Under the pieces are notes generated by a model that ran no database searches, had not been told where the DNA came from, and was given only the letters and a program-made list of their open reading frames with translations. The translations under genes and the position numbers were made by a program. A DNA stretch of 64,000 nt from Actinomadura sp. K4S16 (GTDB lineage: Bacteria; Actinomycetota; Actinomycetes; Streptosporangiales; Streptosporangiaceae): assembly GCF_008327685.1 (NCBI RefSeq), contig NZ_BDDE01000018.1, positions 248,001-312,000 on the forward strand, in the 5' to 3' direction. Of the stretch, positions 15,707 through 24,086 are shown piece after piece (positions within the stretch are counted from its first letter, which is position 1; each line of letters opens with the position of its first letter).

Positions 15707-18145
15707 ATGGGTTCGCGGCGGCTCGTGCCGACGGTCGTGGGTGCCGTCCTGATGCTCGTCCTCGGCGGGGCGCTGATCGACCCGGTCGGGTACTTCGCGT
15801 TGCTGGGGACGCCCGGCCGCTGGATCCCCGCCACCCGTTGGCAGGCCGTACCCCTGGTGGTCTACGTTCCCTTGCTGCTCCTTGGCACGGCGCTGGTCAC
15901 CGCGGCCTTCGGGCATCTGGGACGGCGGGCGCGGTTCGCGACGGTCTGGGCGGGGTTCGTCCTGGCCGCCGTGGTCGCGAAGGCCGTCATGTCGGTGGCG
16001 GCGACCGCACCCGGGCCGAACGTCGCGGACGTGCTGTGGGCGACGAGCTTCACCGTTCCGAAGGCGGCCCTATACGGGCTGGTCCCCGCGGCGGCGACCC
16101 TGCCCTGGCGGACGGGGGAGCGCGGCGGCAGGGAGCCCGCGCACCGGGCGCACTGGCCGCTGGCGGTCGTCAGCGTGGCGGGTGTCGCCGTGACCGGACC
16201 ATGGATCGCGTCGCACTGGTCGCGCGATCTGCCGCACGGGCTGCCCTCCGCGTCCCCGCAGGGCGGAGCGGCCGGGCTCGCCGCCGGCCTGCTGGTCCTC
16301 CTCCTCGCGCTCGCCCGCACCCAGCGGACCTTCGCACGCCGCTCCCGCGGGGCCGCCGGTGCCTTCCTCGGCGGGTGGCTGGCCGCGATGTGGGCGGGCG
16401 TCGTGCTCGGCGCCGTCCAGGTCGCCGGGCTCGTGATCCTGGACGGGCCCGGCGCTCCGCTGCAGACGCCGGCCGCGTTGTGGGTCAGGCTCGCCGAAGG
16501 CGCGTCGCTCGGCATCGCCTTCGGGTGGCTGCCCGCTCTGCTCGCCCTCCTCGCCGCCCGCGGCGCTCTCCGCCGGCCGGTGAAGCGGACGGTCCCGGCA
16601 TTCGCCCTGTTCGCGGCGGTCGTCCTGGCCGGTACCGCGGGAGTGGTGGCCTTCGCGCGGCCGAGGCCGGCACCCGCCGTCCGTACGCCGGCCGCCGCGG
16701 GTCCGGCCGCCGCCCGCGGGACGGAGCTGTCGCCGCTCCGGGTCGTCCGGGGAAAGCGGCCCCGCATCGTCGACGGTGCGGGGCGGCAGGTTCTCCTGCG
16801 CGGGGTGAACGTCAACCAGCTGGTCGACTTCTACGCGCCGCGCCCGGGCGTCCCGGCCGTACTGCCGCTCAGCGAAGACGACTTCGCGCAGATGGCCGCG
16901 CTCGGCCTGAACGTGGTGCGCCTCGGGGTCTCGTGGTCGCGGATCGAACCGCGCCCCGCCCAGTACGACGAGGGCTACCTGCGCCAGATCGACCAGGCCG
17001 TGGCCTGGGCGAAGCGGCATGGGCTGTACACGGTGATCGACATGCATCAGGACGGCTGGAGCAAGGCGCCCACCCCGGCCGGAACCTCCTGCCCCCTCGG
17101 CACGTCCAGGATGGACGGCTACGACGGCGCGCCCGCATGGGCCACCAAGACCGACGGCGCGCCCCGCTGCCAGTTCACCGGGCGCGACATCTCGCCTGCG
17201 GGGAACCGGGCGTTCACCAACTTCTACTACGACCGCGACGGCGTGCAGAGCCGCCTGGTGAAGGCGTGGGGGATGCTCGCCGCACGCGTCGGCGCCGATC
17301 CCGCGGTCGCCGGGTTCGACCCGCTCAACGAACCGGGCTTCGGCGAGCAGGCGCCGCTGACCTCGACGCTGCTGCTCGGCCGGTTCTACGACCGCGTCCT
17401 GCGGGCGGTCCGCGCCGCCGAGACCCGGCCCCATCCGCTGTTCGTCGAGCCGAGCATCTTCTGGTCCGGGACCGGGTTCGACGCGCTGCCGCGCGGCTCC
17501 TTCACCTCCGATCCCGACATCGTCTTCGCACCCCACCTGTACGCCGAGTCGATCACCATGGACGCCTCGCTCGGCCTGCCCGTCATGACCTCCGTCGAGC
17601 ACGGGTTCGTCCTTGCCCGGCGGGCCGCCCGCGACATGCCGGTGTGGAGCGGCGAATGGGGCTACTGGGGGGACGACGGCGCGGTGGCCGGGAAGCTGCG
17701 CCGGTACGCCCGCCAGGAGGACGACGACCGGCTCGGCGGCGCGTTCTGGGTGTGGAAGCAGGCGTGCGGCGATCCGCAGAACGGCGTCGAGCCGACCGGC
17801 AACGGACTGAACAACCTCGACTGCGCGACGGGACGGTTCCTGCCACGCGACGCGGTGGCCGTCCAGGAGATCTCGCGCGCCTACCCGCGCGCGGCCCCGG
17901 GCGTCCTCATCTCCCTGCGTTCCGTGCCCGGCGGCAGGCCGGGGGAGAAGGCCGCGGGGCCCCGGGAGTTCGCCCTCACCGGGAGGGCGTCGGGCGGCGC
18001 CTGCGACCTGGACGTCTGGGTGCCCGGCGAGGACCGGCCCGTCCCCGCGGGATCCGGCGTCGACCGCATCGAGACCCGGCGGGTCGAGGGCGGCTGGCGG
18101 GTCACCGGCTGCGCCCGCGGCTCGTACCGCCTGACGATCGGCTGA
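15707..18145 (+). CDS. Nine-TM membrane domain fused to GH5 endoglycoceramidase-like glycosidase
   Basis: 812 residues; the ATG at 15707 follows TAGGAG at proper spacing. Residues 1 to about 315 hold nine hydrophobic helices, which would leave the C-terminal part outside the cell. Residues about 340-715 are a GH5 barrel: LRGVNVNQLVDFYAP, GLNVVRLGVSWSRIEP, TVIDMHQDGWS, GFDPLNEPGFG (acid/base Glu) and VWSGEWGYWG (nucleophile Glu). The subgroup looks like endoglycoceramidase/EGCase-like enzymes that cut glycans from lipids. A small beta-type domain ends the protein. Such an enzyme tethered by a polytopic domain could act on surface glycolipids; the membrane part is of no family I recognise. Confidence 0.85.
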   Translation: MGSRRLVPTVVGAVLMLVLGGALIDPVGYFALLGTPGRWIPATRWQAVPLVVYVPLLLLGTALVTAAFGHLGRRARFATVWAGFVLAAVVAKAVMSVAATAPGPNVADVLWATSFTVPKAALYGLVPAAATLPWRTGERGGREPAHRAHWPLAVVSVAGVAVTGPWIASHWSRDLPHGLPSASPQGGAAGLAAGLLVLLLALARTQRTFARRSRGAAGAFLGGWLAAMWAGVVLGAVQVAGLVILDGPGAPLQTPAALWVRLAEGASLGIAFGWLPALLALLAARGALRRPVKRTVPAFALFAAVVLAGTAGVVAFARPRPAPAVRTPAAAGPAAARGTELSPLRVVRGKRPRIVDGAGRQVLLRGVNVNQLVDFYAPRPGVPAVLPLSEDDFAQMAALGLNVVRLGVSWSRIEPRPAQYDEGYLRQIDQAVAWAKRHGLYTVIDMHQDGWSKAPTPAGTSCPLGTSRMDGYDGAPAWATKTDGAPRCQFTGRDISPAGNRAFTNFYYDRDGVQSRLVKAWGMLAARVGADPAVAGFDPLNEPGFGEQAPLTSTLLLGRFYDRVLRAVRAAETRPHPLFVEPSIFWSGTGFDALPRGSFTSDPDIVFAPHLYAESITMDASLGLPVMTSVEHGFVLARRAARDMPVWSGEWGYWGDDGAVAGKLRRYARQEDDDRLGGAFWVWKQACGDPQNGVEPTGNGLNNLDCATGRFLPRDAVAVQEISRAYPRAAPGVLISLRSVPGGRPGEKAAGPREFALTGRASGGACDLDVWVPGEDRPVPAGSGVDRIETRRVEGGWRVTGCARGSYRLTIG

Positions 18146-18333
18146 GGCCGGAGGCGGGCCGGCCGTCCCCGTGTGTGATTTCCCGTGGTGGTGAGGTGGG
18201 GACGGAGACTCTCTTGAAACGGGTCACACGACACAGAGGGTTTCATTCGGGGCGCTTACCGTTCGGGTAAGAGCTGATCGCCCTGATCGGTGACGGCGGC
18301 GGGGCCGGGTGCTGAGCCCCGTGGAAAGGAGCG

Positions 18334-18540
18334 ATGGTGATCGTCATCGTGTTCGTGGCCATCGTGGTCGCCGGGATGCTGGGCAGCCTGGTGTACCTGT
18401 GGGACTTCTCGCGCGCCAGCCGGCGCGACGCGCTGTTCCTTCCGGCGTCGGACCGGCGTTCGCGCCGGGCGCGCCGTGTGACGGGGATGTACGTACGGGA
18501 TTACGGGCGCGGCGACGAGGAGCTCGTCGGGCGCTGGTAG
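18334..18540 (+). CDS. Small single-pass membrane protein
   Basis: 68 residues with AAAGGAG before the ATG. The first 23 residues (VIVIVFVAIVVAGMLGSLVYLW) form one membrane helix; the tail is basic and cytoplasmic (SRRDALFLPASDRRSRRARR) and ends in an acidic patch. No family is recognised. It stands alone, convergent with the SulP-carbonic anhydrase gene across the hairpin at 18550-18581. Confidence 0.7.
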   Translation: MVIVIVFVAIVVAGMLGSLVYLWDFSRASRRDALFLPASDRRSRRARRVTGMYVRDYGRGDEELVGRW

Positions 18541-18549
18541 GAAGCTTGG

Positions 18550-18581
18550 GCGCGGGTCGTCCGGCCGGGGACGACCCGCGC
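18550..18581. terminator. Bidirectional hairpin terminator
   Basis: Perfect 13-bp stem (18550-18562 with 18569-18581), 6-base loop, followed by a short T-run on the plus side. It lies between the convergent small membrane gene and the SulP-carbonic anhydrase gene. Confidence 0.8.
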
Positions 18582-18583
18582 TT

Positions 18584-20842
18584 TCACGTGAGGGACCCGG
18601 GCCGCGGGGCCTCGTCCAGGACGGGGGCGAAGCCGCCGCCGGCCTGGTCGAAAACCTCGACGGTGGCGGTGCCGAGGTCCAGGTAGAGGCCCACGAGCTC
18701 GATCTCGCCGGCCTCGACCCGCTCCCGGAGCCACGGATAGGTCAGCAGGTTGTCGAGCTGCTGCATCACGTTGATCTTGCAGAGGCGGGTGAGGGGCTGC
18801 TCGTCGCCGGACGGCTTCTCGGCCAGGAAGCGGGCGAGGCTGTGGTTGCCGTGCTTCAGCCAGCGGGACAGGCCCTCGAGGTGCTCGACCTCGGCGCCGC
18901 CGGCGAGCAGGGCGGCCATCGCACCGCAGTTGGAGTGGCCGCAGACCGTGATCGTCTTGATCTCCAGGACGTTGACGGCGTACTCGACGGTGGCCGCGAC
19001 GGAGTCGTCGGGCGTGCGGGAGCCGTGCCGGGGCACCAGGGCGCCGACGTTCCTGTTGATGAACAGGTCGCCGGGGCCGCTCGCGGTGATGATGTTGGGC
19101 ACGATGCGCGAGTCGACGCAGGTGATGAACAGGTGCTGCGGTTTCTGCTCCATCGCGAGCTCGGCCATGATCGGCCGGACCAGCCGGGCCGTGCGCCCGT
19201 GGTACTCGCGGACGCCGTTCAGCAGGACGTCCGCGGGGGACATCTCGGGTGCGTCGAGCTCGGTCTCGGAGCGCCGCCGCCGATTCGACCATGGCGCCCA
19301 CCAGCGGGCAGGGAGCGGAGTCTTTGCCGGTTGGGACATATCGCCTGTCACAGCTCTTTCATACCAAGCCTCATGTACCTCGTCGATGTCGACCCTCCCT
19401 CCTTGGCGTTCGTGCGCCAGCCGCCAGCGGTGGACGGCGTCGAACGCTGCGTGATCCATGAAGTCGACGTTGAGGTCCAGATCGACGCTGCCGTCCGCCG
19501 GGATCCGCTGGAGCGCCCGGGCCACGCGGGGGACGCCCAGGAAGGTGAACGTGCCCTCGACGACCACGTGCCAGCGGGGCGGGGCGAGGGCGTCCGCGGG
19601 GTCGGGGACGAGCTGCTCCGTCCGGACCGAGAGCCGGGTCAGCCGGCGCAGGGCCAGCACCGCCATGACACCGACGCCGAGCAGGACGCCCTCGCCGAGT
19701 CCGAACAGCACGACGCCGCCGAGGGTGACGAAGTAGGCCGGCGCCTCCCGGTGGTGGCGCAGGTCGCGGACCCGGGACAGGTCGGCCAGCCGGACGCCGA
19801 GCACGACCAGCAGCGCGGCCAGCGCCGCAAGCGGGACCTGCTCGATGAGCGGCCCGCAGGCCAGGGCGAGGACGAGGACCCAGACGCCGTGCAGGACGGG
19901 GGACAGCCGGGTGCGGCCGCCCGCCTCGACGTTGGCGGTGCTGCGGACGATCACGCCGGTGACCGGCAGGCCGCCCAGCACGCCGGAGACGGCGTTCGCG
20001 GCGCCCTGGCCGAGCAGGTCGCGGTCGAGGTCGGCGGGCGGGACGCCGGCGGGCCGCGCGCGGTCGACCGCGACGCTGCACAACAGGGACTCGACGGCGG
20101 CCACGAGCGCCACGGAGAGGACCGCGCCGGTGATGCCGAACAGCGTCCCCTGCGGCATGACGGGCGTGCTCCAGTCGTCCAGCAGCGAGGACGGCAGGTC
20201 GACGCGCGGCACCCGCCAGTCGAGGGCCCACGCGACGGCGGTGGCCAGGACGACGGCGGGCAGCGGGCCCGGAACGAGGCGGAACGCCGCGATCCGCGGC
20301 AGCCGGGACCAGCCCAGCACGACGAGGACCGTCAGCCCGGCGACGAGTGCGGACTGGGTGTGCGGCCGCGCGAGCTGCCCGGGGAACTCCAGCAGGTTCG
20401 TGACGGCCGACTCCTGGGGGCTGCCTCCGAGGACCACGTGCACCTGGGCGAGGACGATCAGGATGCCGACCCCGGCGAGCATCCCGTGCACGACGGCGGG
20501 GGAGACGACGAGGGCGGCGCGCGCGACCCGGCTCGCGCCGAGCAGGATCTGCACCAGCCCGGCGAGCATGGTGATCGTGCAGGTGGCGCGCCAGCCGTAG
20601 GTCTGCACGAGGCCGGCGACCAGCACGGTCAGCCCGGCGGCCGGGCCGCTGACCTGGAGCGGCGAGCCGCCGATCAGGCCCGCGACGATGCCGCCGGCGA
20701 CCGCGGCGATCAGCCCGGCCGCGACGGGCGCGCCGGAGGCGACGGCGATGCCCAGCGAGAGCGGGATCGCGACCAGGAACACGACGAACGAGGCGAGCAG
20801 GTCGCGCCGCACGGTGGACACGCTCGGTGGCTTTTTAGTCAC
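18584..20842 (-). CDS. SulP anion transporter - STAS - beta-carbonic anhydrase fusion
   Basis: 752 residues. Residues 1 to about 400 are a polytopic SulP transporter (SGPAAGLTVLVAG, GLLGG-type loops, GGLPVTGVIVRSTANVEAGGRT). Residues about 420-490 form a STAS-like domain (HVVVEGTFTFLGVPRVARAL ... VDFMDHAAFDAV). Residues about 540-752 are a beta-carbonic anhydrase with zinc ligands in CVDSRIVP and GHSNCGAM. The pairing suggests bicarbonate uptake or export tied to CO2 hydration at the membrane. Fusions of this kind are known in bacteria. All catalytic zinc ligands I can check are present. It is monocistronic between two hairpins. Confidence 0.93.
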   Translation of the reverse strand: MTKKPPSVSTVRRDLLASFVVFLVAIPLSLGIAVASGAPVAAGLIAAVAGGIVAGLIGGSPLQVSGPAAGLTVLVAGLVQTYGWRATCTITMLAGLVQILLGASRVARAALVVSPAVVHGMLAGVGILIVLAQVHVVLGGSPQESAVTNLLEFPGQLARPHTQSALVAGLTVLVVLGWSRLPRIAAFRLVPGPLPAVVLATAVAWALDWRVPRVDLPSSLLDDWSTPVMPQGTLFGITGAVLSVALVAAVESLLCSVAVDRARPAGVPPADLDRDLLGQGAANAVSGVLGGLPVTGVIVRSTANVEAGGRTRLSPVLHGVWVLVLALACGPLIEQVPLAALAALLVVLGVRLADLSRVRDLRHHREAPAYFVTLGGVVLFGLGEGVLLGVGVMAVLALRRLTRLSVRTEQLVPDPADALAPPRWHVVVEGTFTFLGVPRVARALQRIPADGSVDLDLNVDFMDHAAFDAVHRWRLAHERQGGRVDIDEVHEAWYERAVTGDMSQPAKTPLPARWWAPWSNRRRRSETELDAPEMSPADVLLNGVREYHGRTARLVRPIMAELAMEQKPQHLFITCVDSRIVPNIITASGPGDLFINRNVGALVPRHGSRTPDDSVAATVEYAVNVLEIKTITVCGHSNCGAMAALLAGGAEVEHLEGLSRWLKHGNHSLARFLAEKPSGDEQPLTRLCKINVMQQLDNLLTYPWLRERVEAGEIELVGLYLDLGTATVEVFDQAGGGFAPVLDEAPRPGSLT

Positions 20843-20887
20843 ACAACGTATTCAATCAGAACCGGCGGTGCTCGGCCCCGACAAGAC

Positions 20888-20917
20888 GAGGGCCGCCGGA
20901 CGGATCCGGCGGCCCTC
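20888..20917 (-). terminator. Hairpin terminator after the low-complexity membrane protein
   Basis: Perfect 13-bp stem (20888-20900 with 20905-20917) and 4-base loop, 57 bp past the stop at 20974. It also insulates the start of the SulP gene. Short GTGCGGGTCG-like repeats lie between it and the stop codon. Confidence 0.8.
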
Positions 20918-20973
20918 GGTCGACTGTGCGGGTCGATTGTGCGGGTCGGATGCGCGGGTAGAACGCGCGGTGG

Positions 20974-22842
20974 TCAGCGGCGGTAGTTCTCCCAGTCGTC
21001 GGCCTGCTGGCGGGAGCCGTACGGGGGGTTGTCGTTCTGCTGGCCGCCCTGCGGGTAGCCGCCGCCCTGCTGCTGCTGTTGCTGGGGCGTGCCGCCGTAG
21101 TAGCCCGACCCGTACGCCTGCGTGGCGTTCGGGTCGGGGTAGCCGCCGGTGCCCTGGTCGTGCGGCGCCGCCAGCGGGTCGTTTCCGCCGTTGTAGCTGC
21201 TGCCGCTGAAGTCGCCGTAGGCGCCGGAGCCGCCGGAGCCGCTCTCGCCGCCGCCTCCGCCGAACCCGCCGAGCGGGTCGTCGTAGCGCTGGGAGTCGCC
21301 GTAGGCCGGGGCGGTCGGGTAGCCGTCGCTCTGCTGGCCCTGCCCGTACCCGGACGGAGCGCCCATCCCGGAGTCGTAGCCCTGGCCGGACCCGGCTCCC
21401 GGGTCATAGCCGCCCTGACCGCCGGACGGCGCCGGCCACGGGCCGGTGTTGCCGGTGCTCGGCGCGCCGGTAGAACTCGTCCCGTACGAGCCGGTGCCCA
21501 GCGGGTCGCTCAGCGGGTCGTTCAGGGAGCCGCCGTAGGAGCCGCCCGGGTCGGACGACGGCGCCGGGCCCGTCGACCGCTGGCGGTCGGACTGGATGCG
21601 CTGGAGCAGTTCGTCGACGGTCGGGAGCTTGTGGCCGTCGGTGTCGGAGCCTCCGCCGGGGCCGCCGTGCGACGCCGGTGCGGGCGCGGAAGGGGCCGGC
21701 GGCGCGGGCGGCGCCGGCGGCTCCTCGGGACGGCCGAGGGGCAGCCCGAGCGGGTCGCCGCCGAGGGCCCCGCCGGGACCGGACGGGCCGAGCGGCATGT
21801 CGTAGTCCTGGCGGCCTCCGGGCGGCGGGCCGGCGGCCGGCCGGCCGCCGCCGAGCGGGTCGGAGGTGTAGTCGCCGTAGGACGGCTCCTGGGTGCCGTA
21901 CTGCGGCTGCTCGGGGACGCCGTACTGCGGCTGGTCGCCGCCGTACTGGTCCTGGCCTCCGCCGTACTGGTCCTGCCCGCCGTACTGGTCCTGGCTCCCG
22001 TACTGGTCCTGGCCGCCGTAGGAGGAGTCGCCGGGGCCGTAGTCGGCGGCGCCGTACGCGGGCTGGGGCTCCTGGCCGCCGTACACCGGCTGGTCGGGCG
22101 CGCCGGGGCCGCCGAAGGGGCCCTGGACGCCGGAGCCGCCCGGCCCGGCCAGGTCGGCCGGGATGGGGTCGAGCGACGTCGCGCCCGGGTCGTTGCCCGG
22201 GAACGGGGAGCCGCCCTGGAAGCCGCCGGGGCCCTGGGGAGCCTGCTGCGGGCCGGTCCCGCCGCCGAGGCCGTTGAGGACGGTGCCGTCGGCGCCCAGC
22301 GAGACGGGCTGGGTGAGGCCGGGCGGCTCGACGGCCGGCTGCTCGGGCGGAGGGGCCTGCGGCGCGTTCAGGGGGTCGGCGGCCGGGTCGGGCTCCTGCC
22401 GCGCGCCGCCCTCGTCGTGCTGCCAGGGGAACTTGGGCTTGTCGAAGGTGATCGTCGCCCAGTAGTCGTCGTCCTCCATCTCGTCCGACGCGTGGCCCGG
22501 CGGCGGGGGAGGCGGGGCGGACGGGGGCGGGCCGGAGGTGGGAGCGGCGAGCGGGCCGCCTCCGCCGCCGGCGACGCGGCGGTCGGGGACGGGCTCGGGC
22601 GCGCGGTCGTAGCCGCCGTCGTAGCCCTCGTCGTAGCCGGGGCCGTACTCGTCCGGGCCGCCCATCGGCTCCTGCGGCGGGGGGACTCCTCGGCGGCCGC
22701 GCGGCTGCTTCTGCGGCTCGTCGTCCATCCAGTCGTCGTCGTCATCGCCTCCCGCTCTGCTGGCTCGCAGGCCGAGGGCCACGAGGACGACCACGAGGAC
22801 GACGACCACAATGAGGCCGAAGACCACGATGTAAGAAGTCAT
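20974..22842 (-). CDS. Membrane-anchored low-complexity protein rich in Gly, Pro, Gln, Tyr and Asp
   Basis: 622 residues from the ATG at 22842 (MTSYIVVFGLIVVV). One N-terminal helix at about residues 3-26 is followed by an acidic run (DDDDDW) and then about 580 residues of disordered sequence. Repeats include QDQYGG copies, DPLGG/SDPLG motifs and PYG/GYP units. A short ordered-looking segment DYWATITFDKPKFPWQHDE lies near residue 120 and could be the functional part, and another (KLPTVDELLQRIQSDRQRS) near residue 410. The protein is probably cytoplasmic below the membrane. Its role is unknown; Tyr/Gln/Gly-rich tails of this type can phase-separate or act as scaffolds. Confidence 0.75.
   Translation of the reverse strand: MTSYIVVFGLIVVVVLVVVLVALGLRASRAGGDDDDDWMDDEPQKQPRGRRGVPPPQEPMGGPDEYGPGYDEGYDGGYDRAPEPVPDRRVAGGGGGPLAAPTSGPPPSAPPPPPPGHASDEMEDDDYWATITFDKPKFPWQHDEGGARQEPDPAADPLNAPQAPPPEQPAVEPPGLTQPVSLGADGTVLNGLGGGTGPQQAPQGPGGFQGGSPFPGNDPGATSLDPIPADLAGPGGSGVQGPFGGPGAPDQPVYGGQEPQPAYGAADYGPGDSSYGGQDQYGSQDQYGGQDQYGGGQDQYGGDQPQYGVPEQPQYGTQEPSYGDYTSDPLGGGRPAAGPPPGGRQDYDMPLGPSGPGGALGGDPLGLPLGRPEEPPAPPAPPAPSAPAPASHGGPGGGSDTDGHKLPTVDELLQRIQSDRQRSTGPAPSSDPGGSYGGSLNDPLSDPLGTGSYGTSSTGAPSTGNTGPWPAPSGGQGGYDPGAGSGQGYDSGMGAPSGYGQGQQSDGYPTAPAYGDSQRYDDPLGGFGGGGGESGSGGSGAYGDFSGSSYNGGNDPLAAPHDQGTGGYPDPNATQAYGSGYYGGTPQQQQQQGGGYPQGGQQNDNPPYGSRQQADDWENYRR
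21920..22013 (-). repeat. Tandem coding repeat encoding QDQYG units
   Basis: About five imperfect copies of an 18-21-bp unit around GTACTGGTCCTG, inside the low-complexity gene. On the coding strand they give alternating Gln-Asp-Gln-Tyr-Gly units. Copy number is likely to vary between strains. Confidence 0.7.
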
Positions 22843-23110
22843 GCCACCACCCAATGCCTTGGCCCGGCGAGAGTCGCCAGCGCGGACCGCGGGTCCGTCC
22901 CGATTGTCGCCAGCGTCCGGATAGTCGCGGGTTTCCGCCGCCTTGGCTTACCCCGATTCTGTCCGACCGCTATGACCGTTGTCACACCCTTCGCGCACAT
23001 TTACCCTCACACGGCGCGTGCCGATCGGCCAACTCCGCCGATCCGCACACCCCTGACAGCTCCGCCCCCGGAGGGGCCCCGCCCTGACCCTGTGCTCTCA
23101 GGCTCCACGG

Positions 23111-23695
23111 TCAACGCGCCTGCTCGCCGCCGAAGTTCCCGGTGATCCGCCCGCGGCCCACCGTGTGCTCGGCGATCGCGGGGAGCGAGTCCTTCAAAGC
23201 CGCGCCGTTCTTGAACGGTGCCGGATCGTCCAGCGCGTAGATGCTGAACCGGTACCGATGCTTCTCTCCCTTGGGCGGGCACGGGGGCGCGTAGCCCGCC
23301 TTCTTGCCAGTGTTCAACCCCACGACGGTCCCGTCCAGCCGGGCGCCTTCGACCAGCTCGTTCACGGTGCCGTCGATGCCCGCGATCACCCAGTGGACCT
23401 TGGCGCCGCCGGAGGCGTCCGGGTCGTCCATCACGATCGCGAACGACTTGGTCCCGGCGGGCGCCGACCACCGGAGCGGCGGGGTCTTGCCCTGCCCGCC
23501 AGGGTACGTCGTGCAGCCGTATCTCGGGGGCAACTCCCGCCCATCGCGGAAGACCGGGCTGGTCACGGTGAACCACTCCGACAGCTCGGCGCTCTCGTTC
23601 TCCGGCTGGCCGATCAGCCCGCAGCCGCTGAGCGCCCCGGCGAGTGCGAGGGCGCCCGCCGCGGCCATGATCGAACGCCGGTCTCTGCTCATCAT
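23111..23695 (-). CDS. YbhB/YbcL-type PEBP (Raf kinase inhibitor-like) lipoprotein
   Basis: 194 residues. The ATG at 23695 has CTGGAG 7 bp upstream; the frame is open further but without support. Residues 8-28 are a hydrophobic signal ending in the lipobox LSGC, so the mature protein is lipid-anchored outside. The PEBP fold is marked by SPVFRDGRELPPRYGC, TPPLRWSAPAGTKSFAIVMDDPDA, and GKKAGYAPPCPPKGEKHRYRFSIYAL. The DPDA and HRY elements build the family's anion-binding pocket. Bacterial members have no firm function; inhibitor or ligand-binding roles are proposed. It is probably monocistronic. Confidence 0.9.
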   Translation of the reverse strand: MMSRDRRSIMAAAGALALAGALSGCGLIGQPENESAELSEWFTVTSPVFRDGRELPPRYGCTTYPGGQGKTPPLRWSAPAGTKSFAIVMDDPDASGGAKVHWVIAGIDGTVNELVEGARLDGTVVGLNTGKKAGYAPPCPPKGEKHRYRFSIYALDDPAPFKNGAALKDSLPAIAEHTVGRGRITGNFGGEQAR

Positions 23696-24044
23696 CGATA
23701 CGCTCCAGGGCGAGATCGTACGCCGCGCGCCGCCGGGCCGCCGTCGTCTCGGCCCCCGGTTCTCGGCCGCGTGCGTCCCGCCGCCGGCGCCCCCTTCCTC
23801 GTCCGCCCCAACCATAGGGCTTTCCCGGGGGTGGGACGGGCGGTTCGCCGCGCCCCGGGGAGGCGCCGTCCGGCAGGGCGGCCTGTGACGTTCGTCATGC
23901 GTACTTTGCCCCGTTCCATCCCGTGTTTGGGGAAGGAGTGGCGGGTTTCACACCCGATACGGGCCCTTCGTTTACCCGCACGGGAAGTTCATCGGTTCTT
24001 TCCTGGTTCCTGGTTGGTGAAGGGCACGTTCCATCCGCTAGTTT

Positions 24045-24062
24045 GTGAATGTCTTCACAAGC
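24045..24062 (+). promoter_or_regulatory. Rex operator upstream of ndh
   Basis: TTGTGAA-TGTC-TTCACAA is a perfect palindrome identical in form to the Rex site TTGTGAA-N4-TTCACAA. It lies 24 bp before the ndh ATG. In Streptomyces and other Gram-positives Rex senses NADH/NAD+ and represses respiratory genes including ndh, so the site fits its gene. Confidence 0.85.
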
Positions 24063-24086
24063 CGACCGTGACATTGGAGGGCCGCA

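Noticed and set aside
21920..22013. CRISPR-like repeats
   Set aside because: Units are imperfect, contiguous and in frame, coding for QDQYG; there are no spacers and no cas genes.
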